A stretch of 64,000 nucleotides of DNA from RPQJ01 sp963777725. GTDB taxonomy: Bacteria; Pseudomonadota; Gammaproteobacteria; Steroidobacterales; Steroidobacteraceae. The notes beneath the pieces are model-generated. The model ran no database searches. It was not told the origin of the DNA and saw only the letters and a list, made by a program, of their open reading frames with translations. The position numbers were made by a program, and so were the translations under genes. Shown in pieces: positions 58,653 to 64,000 of this stretch (position 1 is its first letter; every line of letters begins with the position of its first letter). The stretch is taken from positions 248,001 to 312,000 of the forward strand of contig CAVZRR010000020.1 in NCBI GenBank assembly GCA_963777725.1, written 5' to 3'.

Positions 58653-61058
58653 ATGGCTGTTTCAACCGACACCGTCGAGCGTGAGGCCAGGCTGCAAGGG
58701 CTGGGGGTTTCCAGGCTGCGCAAGGAGGACGCGCGCTTCATCCGCGGCAGGGGAACCTACGTCGACGACATCAAGCTGCCGGGCATGCTGTTCGGCGCCA
58801 TGGTGCGCAGCCCGTACGCGCACGCCCGCATCAAGTCGATCAACAAGGCAAGGGCGCTGGCGGTGCCGGGCGTCGTGGCCGTTCTGACCGCGGACGACCT
58901 CAAGCCGGTCAACCTGCACTGGATGCCCACGCTCGGCGGCGACGTGCAGGCCGTGCTGGCAGACACGAAAGTCTGCTTCCAGATGCAGGAAGTGGCGATG
59001 GTGATCGCGAGCGATCGCTACAGTGCCGCGGACGGCGCCGAGCTCGTCGAGGTCGACTATGAGGAATTGCCGGTCATCGTCGATCCGCACCTGTCGATGG
59101 CGCCCGACGCAGCGGTCATTCGCGAGGACATCGCCGACAAGGACAACGTAGGCCATGGGCCGCGCACCCATCCCAATCACATCTTCACCTGGGAAGCCGG
59201 TGACAAGGCCGCCACCGACGCCGCGTTTGCCGGCGCCGAGGTCACGGTGCGGGAAGAGATCCTCAATCCGCGCGTGCACCCGTGTCCGCTCGAGACCTGC
59301 GGGTGCGTGGCCTCGTTCGACAAGGTCACCGGTCAATTGACCGTCTACATGACGTCGCAGGCGCCGCACCTCGTGCGCACGGTCGTGGCGATGCTGTCCG
59401 GCATCCCCGAGAGCAAGATCCGGATCATCGGCGGCGACATCGGCGGCGGGTTCGGCAACAAGGTCCCGGTCTACCCGGGCTACGTCATCGCCATCGTTGC
59501 CTCGATCGTCACGGGCGTGCCGATCAAGTGGATCGAGTCGCGGATCGACAACATCTCGACGACCGGTTTCGCCCGCGACTACCATGGCGTCGGCGAACTG
59601 GCGGCCGACAAGGACGGCCGCATCAAGGCCCTGCGCTTCACGGCACTGGCCGATCACGGCGCGTTCAATTCGCACGTCTCGGCATCCAAGTTGCCCGCGG
59701 GCCTGTTCAGCATCTGCACCGGCTCCTACGCGATCGCCAAGGCCTACTGCCGGGTGGACGCGGTCTATACGAACAAGGCGCCCGGGGGCGTCGCCTATCG
59801 CTGCTCGTTGCGTGTCACGGAGGCGGTGTACCTGATCGAGCGCATGATCGATGTGCTGGCCCAGAAGCTCGGCCTCGACAAGGCCGAGATCCGCCGGCGC
59901 AACTTCGTCAAGGCGGAGCAGTTTCCCTACACGACGTCGCTCGGATGGACACTCGACAGCGGCAACTACCACGCCGCGCTGGAGAAAGTGCTCAAGGCGG
60001 TTGACTACGACGGGCTGCGCCGGGAACAGGCCGAGAAGCGCGCCCGGGGCGAATTGATGGGAATCGGCATCTCGACGTTTACCGAGATCGTTGGCGCGGG
60101 CCCCACCAAGGTGTGCGACATCCTGGGCATCGGGCTGTTCGACAGCTGCGACATTCGCGTCAATCCCACGGGCAGTGCGATCGCGCGCCTCGGAACCATG
60201 AGCCAGGGCCAGGGGCACGCGACGACCTACGCGCAGATCATCGCCACGGAGCTCGGCCTGTCGTCGGACGAGATCCAGATCGAGGAGGGGGACACGGACA
60301 AGGCGCCGTATGGAGCCGGGACCTGGGGATCGCGTTCGACTCCGGTGGGTGGCGCCGCGGCGGCCGTGGCGGCCCGCAAGATCCGCGCGAAGGCGCAGAA
60401 GATCGCCGCGCACCTGCTGGAGGTCGGTGAAGGCGACCTGGAGTGGGAGGTCGATCGGTTCAAGGTCAAGGGAAACCCGAGTGCGTCCAGGACGATGAAG
60501 GAGATCGCGATGGCGGCGCACACCAGCAACGTTCCGGACGGCATGGAGAAGGGCCTCGACGCAACCGAGTATTACGACCCGCCCAACCTGACCTATCCGT
60601 TCGGCGCCTACGTCTGCGTCGTCGACGTCGACCGTTTTACCGGTGAAACCAAGGTCCGCCGCTTCTATGCGCTGGACGATTGCGGCACGCGCATCAACCC
60701 GATGATCATCGAAGGCCAGATCCACGGCGGCCTCACGGAGGCCTTTGCCGTTGCGTTCGGGCAGGCCGTGCCGTTCGACGAGAACGGCAATCACCTCGGC
60801 AACAGCCTGATGGACTACTTCCTGCCCACGGCCGTGGAAACGCCGCACTGGGAGACGGACTACACGGTCACGCCGTCACCACACCATCCGATCGGCGCCA
60901 AGGGCGTGGCGGAATCACCGCATGTCGGTGGCATCCCGTGCTTCTCGAATGCGGTCGTCGACGCGTTTGCGCACCTCGGGGTGACCCACATGGACATGCC
61001 GCATACGTCGTTCCGCGTCTGGCAGCAGTGCAGGGCGCTGGGCATCGACAAGCGCTAG
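58653..61058 (+). CDS. coxL: Aerobic CO dehydrogenase large (Mo-Cu) subunit CoxL, form I-like
   Basis: 801 residues from the ATG at 58653. Molybdopterin-binding motifs include GGDIGGGFGNK (260-270). The active-site loop is GGVAYRCSLRVTEAVYLIE with AYRCSLR at 381-387; Cys384 corresponds to Cys388 of Oligotropha carboxidovorans CoxL, the copper ligand, and distinguishes form I (AYxCSFR) from form II (AYRGAGR). Here Leu386 (TTG at 59808) replaces the canonical Phe. The catalytic Glu region is present as KGVAESPHVGG. It oxidises CO to CO2 in the cytoplasm at the membrane. No frame breaks. Confidence 0.95.
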   Translation: MAVSTDTVEREARLQGLGVSRLRKEDARFIRGRGTYVDDIKLPGMLFGAMVRSPYAHARIKSINKARALAVPGVVAVLTADDLKPVNLHWMPTLGGDVQAVLADTKVCFQMQEVAMVIASDRYSAADGAELVEVDYEELPVIVDPHLSMAPDAAVIREDIADKDNVGHGPRTHPNHIFTWEAGDKAATDAAFAGAEVTVREEILNPRVHPCPLETCGCVASFDKVTGQLTVYMTSQAPHLVRTVVAMLSGIPESKIRIIGGDIGGGFGNKVPVYPGYVIAIVASIVTGVPIKWIESRIDNISTTGFARDYHGVGELAADKDGRIKALRFTALADHGAFNSHVSASKLPAGLFSICTGSYAIAKAYCRVDAVYTNKAPGGVAYRCSLRVTEAVYLIERMIDVLAQKLGLDKAEIRRRNFVKAEQFPYTTSLGWTLDSGNYHAALEKVLKAVDYDGLRREQAEKRARGELMGIGISTFTEIVGAGPTKVCDILGIGLFDSCDIRVNPTGSAIARLGTMSQGQGHATTYAQIIATELGLSSDEIQIEEGDTDKAPYGAGTWGSRSTPVGGAAAAVAARKIRAKAQKIAAHLLEVGEGDLEWEVDRFKVKGNPSASRTMKEIAMAAHTSNVPDGMEKGLDATEYYDPPNLTYPFGAYVCVVDVDRFTGETKVRRFYALDDCGTRINPMIIEGQIHGGLTEAFAVAFGQAVPFDENGNHLGNSLMDYFLPTAVETPHWETDYTVTPSPHHPIGAKGVAESPHVGGIPCFSNAVVDAFAHLGVTHMDMPHTSFRVWQQCRALGIDKR

Positions 61059-61080
61059 ACGATCGGTCCGGGCCGCTGAG

Positions 61081-61749
61081 GTGAAGGTCGAACTCCAGAA
61101 GTCGTTCCCGATGCCCGGCCCGGCGGACGCGACCTGGGAGTTCCTGCAGAACATCGAGGCGGTGGCCGGGTGCATGCCCGGGGCCAGGATCACGGAGCGC
61201 CTCGACGACGGGCGCTTCAAGGGCACCGTCACCGTGAAGATCGGCCCGGCGACGATGTCGTTTCGGGGTGAGGTCGAGGTCCGGGACATCGATCCGGCCC
61301 AGATGTCGCTCGCCCTGCTGGCCAAGGGCACCGACACCACCGGTACCTCGGGCGCATCGATGGACCTGAAGGCCCGTGTCGAGTCGACTGGCGAAGGATC
61401 GTCCAATCTGCTCGGCAACAGCGAAGTGTCGATGAGCGGCAAGGCGGCGGCCTTCGGCGGTCGAATGATGAATTCGGTCGCCGAGCATCTGATGCAGCAA
61501 TTCTCGGCCAATTTTGCCGCCCAGGTCTCGGCAATTGTGGCGCGGCGCACTGCGACCTCGACGCCAGCCGCCGACACGCCTGGTGCAGCACCGGACGCGG
61601 TAGCCCTGGCGGCTGCGGGGTCCGGCGATGCCGCCGTCGCGATGCCACCGATCGTGCCGCCCGTCGCCAACGAGCTCAACGCGCTCGCACTGGCGTGGGC
61701 AGTCTTCAAGGACTGGCTGCGCAGCCTGTTCACCCGGAAGCCCACGTGA
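61081..61749 (+). CDS. coxG: CoxG, membrane-anchor protein of CO dehydrogenase
   Basis: 222 residues from a GTG start. SRPBCC-fold carbon monoxide dehydrogenase subunit G: FLQNIEAVAGCMPGARITER, GTVTVKIGPATMSFRGEVEV. The low-complexity linker ends in a predicted amphipathic helix (LNALALAWAVFKDWLRSLFT) that could sit at the membrane. CoxG recruits the enzyme to the membrane so that electrons reach the quinone pool. Confidence 0.92.
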   Translation: MKVELQKSFPMPGPADATWEFLQNIEAVAGCMPGARITERLDDGRFKGTVTVKIGPATMSFRGEVEVRDIDPAQMSLALLAKGTDTTGTSGASMDLKARVESTGEGSSNLLGNSEVSMSGKAAAFGGRMMNSVAEHLMQQFSANFAAQVSAIVARRTATSTPAADTPGAAPDAVALAAAGSGDAAVAMPPIVPPVANELNALALAWAVFKDWLRSLFTRKPT

Positions 61750-61766
61750 GTCCCGGCGGACAGCGG

Positions 61767-62645
61767 ATGAACGAGGTCGCTCTGCTGCGTGCTCAATTGC
61801 AGGATGCGGGGTACATCGCCGAGGCACCACTCGCTGCTGCGCTGTTGCTGATGCTCGACCTGGGTCGTCCGTTGTTGCTCGAGGGCGACGCCGGCGTCGG
61901 CAAGACCGAAGTGGCCAAGGCGTTGGCCACGGTTCACAAGGCGAGGCTCATCCGGCTGCAGTGCTACGAAGGGCTCGACATCCACGCCGCGATGTACGAA
62001 TGGAACTACCAGCGGCAGCTGCTCGCCATCCGGCTGCTGGAGCATGACGACCGCGCCGTGGCGGCGAAGGAGCAGGACATCTTCTCGGAGCGCTACCTGC
62101 TCAAGCGCCCCCTGCTCGAGGCCATCAGTTGCGCAGAGCCGCCGGTGCTGCTGATCGACGAAGTGGATCGCGCCGACGAGGCATTCGAGGCGTACCTCCT
62201 CGAGCTGCTGTCCGATTTCCAGGTGTCGATCCCCGAACTCGGCACCGTCCGCGCCGTATCGCGACCGCTGGTCGTCATCACCTCCAACGGCACGCGCGAA
62301 CTCTCCGACGCGCTGCGCCGCCGCTGTCTGTATCAGTACATCGACTATCCCAGTTTCGAAAAGGAGCTGGCGATCGTCGAGATCAAGGTGCCGGATGCGG
62401 CGGGGCAGTTCGCGCGCCAACTGGTCGAATTCGTGCAGAGTGTGCGCCGGATGGACCTGCAGAAGAAGCCGGGGATCGCGGAGACGCTCGACTGGACGGC
62501 GGCGATGCTGCGTCTCGGCCTTTCGACGATCGACGCCGACGGGGCGGAGCGCATCGTCGAAACGCTGAGCGCTCTCATCAAGACCCGGGACGATCGTGCC
62601 GGCTTCACCCGCGAGATCGTAGCCCGCATCGCGGCCGCATGCTGA
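61767..62645 (+). CDS. coxD: CoxD, AAA+ ATPase for CO dehydrogenase maturation
   Basis: 292 residues from MNEVALLRAQLQDAGYIAEA. MoxR-type AAA+: Walker A EGDAGVGKTEVAKAL, Walker B VLLIDEVDRADEAFEAYLLE, arginine finger region ALRRRCLYQYIDYP. In Oligotropha CoxD is needed to build the Cu-S-Mo site. It overlaps coxE by seven bases. Confidence 0.93.
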   Translation: MNEVALLRAQLQDAGYIAEAPLAAALLLMLDLGRPLLLEGDAGVGKTEVAKALATVHKARLIRLQCYEGLDIHAAMYEWNYQRQLLAIRLLEHDDRAVAAKEQDIFSERYLLKRPLLEAISCAEPPVLLIDEVDRADEAFEAYLLELLSDFQVSIPELGTVRAVSRPLVVITSNGTRELSDALRRRCLYQYIDYPSFEKELAIVEIKVPDAAGQFARQLVEFVQSVRRMDLQKKPGIAETLDWTAAMLRLGLSTIDADGAERIVETLSALIKTRDDRAGFTREIVARIAAAC

Positions 62646-63817
62646 TCGTCGCTCCGCCGTCGGCCGCGGACATTGGCGAATCCGTCCAGGCGCGCCTGGC
62701 GGGCTTCGCCGGCTTTCTCCATGCAAACGGCTTTGCTGCCGCCGGCGATGATTCGGCTCGTGTGCTCGAAACCGCCGGACGCGTCGGGATCCTGGATCCG
62801 CAGGTGCTGCGCTGGAGTCTCAAGGCACTGCTGTGCGGTCGCGGCGACGAATGGCGGCGCTTCGACGCGCTGTTTGACGCGTACTTTCTTCCTCCGAACA
62901 GGCAGGCGTTCGTGCAGCGGCACGCTACGATGGTCGCGGCGCAGAGTTCGGCGCCCGGCGCGCGGGATGGCGCCGAGGAAGTGCCGGTCGCCGTCGCCGG
63001 CAAGGGATCTTCGCGTGGCGAGGACGGCGTCGCATCGAGGCAGCGCGCGAGCCGCGAGGAATCGCTGGCATCGACCAGTTTCCGCGATCTCAACCAGGCC
63101 GACGACGTGCGAGCGATCGAGGCGCTGATGCGTCGGTTCGCGCGGCGCCTCAAGCGCCAGCAGTTGCGCCGCGAAGCGCGCTTCCATCATGGCCGCCGCC
63201 TCGACCTGCGCGGCACGATCCGGCAAAGCGTCGGCAGTGGAGGCACGCCGTTCAGGCTTGCCTGGAAGACCCGTCGCAGGGTACGCCCGCGCCTCGTCCT
63301 GCTGCTCGACGTCAGCCGCTCGATGAGCCAGTACAGCTTCTTCTACCTGCGGCTCGCCCGCGCCCTGTGCGGCGAACTGGCGGACGTGCATTGCTTCATC
63401 TTCCACACGCGACTCACTGGCGTCTCGGAGGCGCTGCGCGATCCGGACCCGTGGCGCTCGCAGGAACGCATGCACCTCCTCGCGGCCGGCTGGGCGGGCG
63501 GCACGCGCATCGGCGAATGCCTGCGCGACTTCGATCGCGATCACGGGCTGCGCCTCGTGCACTCGCGCACCGGCGTGATCGTCGTCAGCGACGGCTATGA
63601 CACGGGCGAACCTGAGTTGCTGGCGGAAGCGCTCGCCGCGCTGAAGCGTCGCGCGCGACGCCTCGTCTGGATCAATCCGCTGTTGCAGCAACCCGGCTTC
63701 ACGCTCGAAGGCCGCGGGATGCAGGCTGCGCTGCCTCACCTGGACCTGCTGGCCCCCGGTGCCGATCTCGCGGGCATCGAGCATATACTGCCCCGGATCA
63801 TCGACACGCTGCGCTGA
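62639..63817 (+). CDS. coxE: CoxE, VWA-domain protein for CO dehydrogenase maturation
   Basis: 392 residues. An N-terminal helical region and an Arg-rich middle (ARRLKRQQLRREARFHHGRR) precede a VWA domain with MIDAS motif LLLDVSRSMSQYSFFYLRL and GGTRIGECLRDF. It partners CoxD, as MoxR-VWA pairs usually do, in assembling the bimetallic centre. The start was set by the ATG overlapping the coxD stop. Confidence 0.92.
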   Translation: MLIVAPPSAADIGESVQARLAGFAGFLHANGFAAAGDDSARVLETAGRVGILDPQVLRWSLKALLCGRGDEWRRFDALFDAYFLPPNRQAFVQRHATMVAAQSSAPGARDGAEEVPVAVAGKGSSRGEDGVASRQRASREESLASTSFRDLNQADDVRAIEALMRRFARRLKRQQLRREARFHHGRRLDLRGTIRQSVGSGGTPFRLAWKTRRRVRPRLVLLLDVSRSMSQYSFFYLRLARALCGELADVHCFIFHTRLTGVSEALRDPDPWRSQERMHLLAAGWAGGTRIGECLRDFDRDHGLRLVHSRTGVIVVSDGYDTGEPELLAEALAALKRRARRLVWINPLLQQPGFTLEGRGMQAALPHLDLLAPGADLAGIEHILPRIIDTLR

Positions 63818-63827
63818 CGAGTCCACG

Positions 63828-64000
63828 ATGACCAACGACGAACTGCTGGACATGGCACGCGACCTGGCATCGCGCCGGGAACCGTACGCTCTCGTGACCG
63901 TGGTGCGCGCGATCGCACCCACGTCCGCCTATCCCGGCGCGCAGGCGATCGTCCTGGCAGACGGGACCCTGCATGGCTGGATCGGCGGCGGCTGCGCGCG
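63828..64000 (+). CDS. XdhC/CoxF-type protein (3' end outside window)
   Basis: 57 residues visible before the window ends. The start ATG follows coxE by ten bases. MTNDELLDMARDLASRREPY and GTLHGWIGGGCA match the N-terminal XdhC_CoxI domain, where the GGGCA motif carries the conserved Cys. In the D-E-F order this would be coxF. It is distinct from the XdhC-type gene at 55663. Confidence 0.85.
   Translation, partial: MTNDELLDMARDLASRREPYALVTVVRAIAPTSAYPGAQAIVLADGTLHGWIGGGCA

Noticed and set aside
58662..60848. 728-residue minus-strand frame opposite coxL
   Set aside because: Shadow of a strongly biased coding strand; His/Asp/Arg-rich with no domain, while coxL has all motifs on the plus strand.

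Overview
The window is high-GC DNA from a gammaproteobacterium, most likely an uncultured one assembled from a metagenome. Three conserved gene orders support this: bamD divergent from rluD-pgeF followed by clpB; fmdB-DUF502-aspS; and pncC-thpR-recA-recX-alaS-csrA followed by tRNA-Ser(GCT) and tRNA-Arg(ACG). Coding density is high. Many reading frames break by one base, often at short homopolymers, and this includes genes that should be intact (alaS, mutS, a cysteine desulfurase). I read most of these as uncorrected indels and describe each such gene as one full-length unit.

Layout. 1-14.5 kb: envelope and redox genes (pirin end, MliC-type lipoprotein, small proteins, an outer membrane barrel, a giant DUF3683/FAD/Fe-S oxidoreductase, a GH17-GT2 glucan synthase, bamD fused to an outer membrane barrel, rluD, pgeF, ZIP transporter). 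14.5-24.3 kb: clpB between unusual repeats, fmdB, DUF502, aspS, a large hairpin, a damaged lipase-like gene and mutS. 24.4-29.5 kb: an operon encoding a PlcP-like phosphoesterase, an Agt-like glycosyltransferase and a DUF2334 deacetylase, behind a tandem PHO-box array, which suggests phosphate-starvation membrane lipid remodelling; then a GH31 glycosidase. 29.6-33.4 kb: a sulfur-transfer operon (ArsR-rhodanese, MFS-rhodanese, DsrE, cysteine desulfurase). 33.4-35.6 kb: two tandem pairs of paralogous exported proteins. 35.7-41.5 kb: the pncC-to-csrA block.

41.6-44.5 kb: two tRNAs and a 2.6 kb insertion at the 3' end of tRNA-Arg. It is bounded by 49 bp direct repeats, carries one DUF3604 lipoprotein gene, and has displaced the tRNA's own terminator. 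44.5-55.3 kb: accessory genes (DUF2798/DUF2938 divergent from a MerR regulator with a SoxR-like operator, uppP, a TIR-TolB-TPR protein, a crotonase, an AraC/methyltransferase pair, a degraded second TIR gene, a VTT membrane protein, a TonB-like lipoprotein).

55.4-64 kb: an aerobic carbon monoxide dehydrogenase locus with no frame breaks: an XdhC-family protein and a MobA-like nucleotidyltransferase, then coxM-coxS-coxL-coxG-coxD-coxE and the start of a second XdhC/CoxF-type gene at the window edge. Gene order M-S-L and the active-site loop AYRCSLR, with the copper-binding cysteine, point to a form I CO dehydrogenase, with a Phe-to-Leu change from the canonical AYxCSFR. No CRISPR array, rRNA, transposase or integrase gene is visible.
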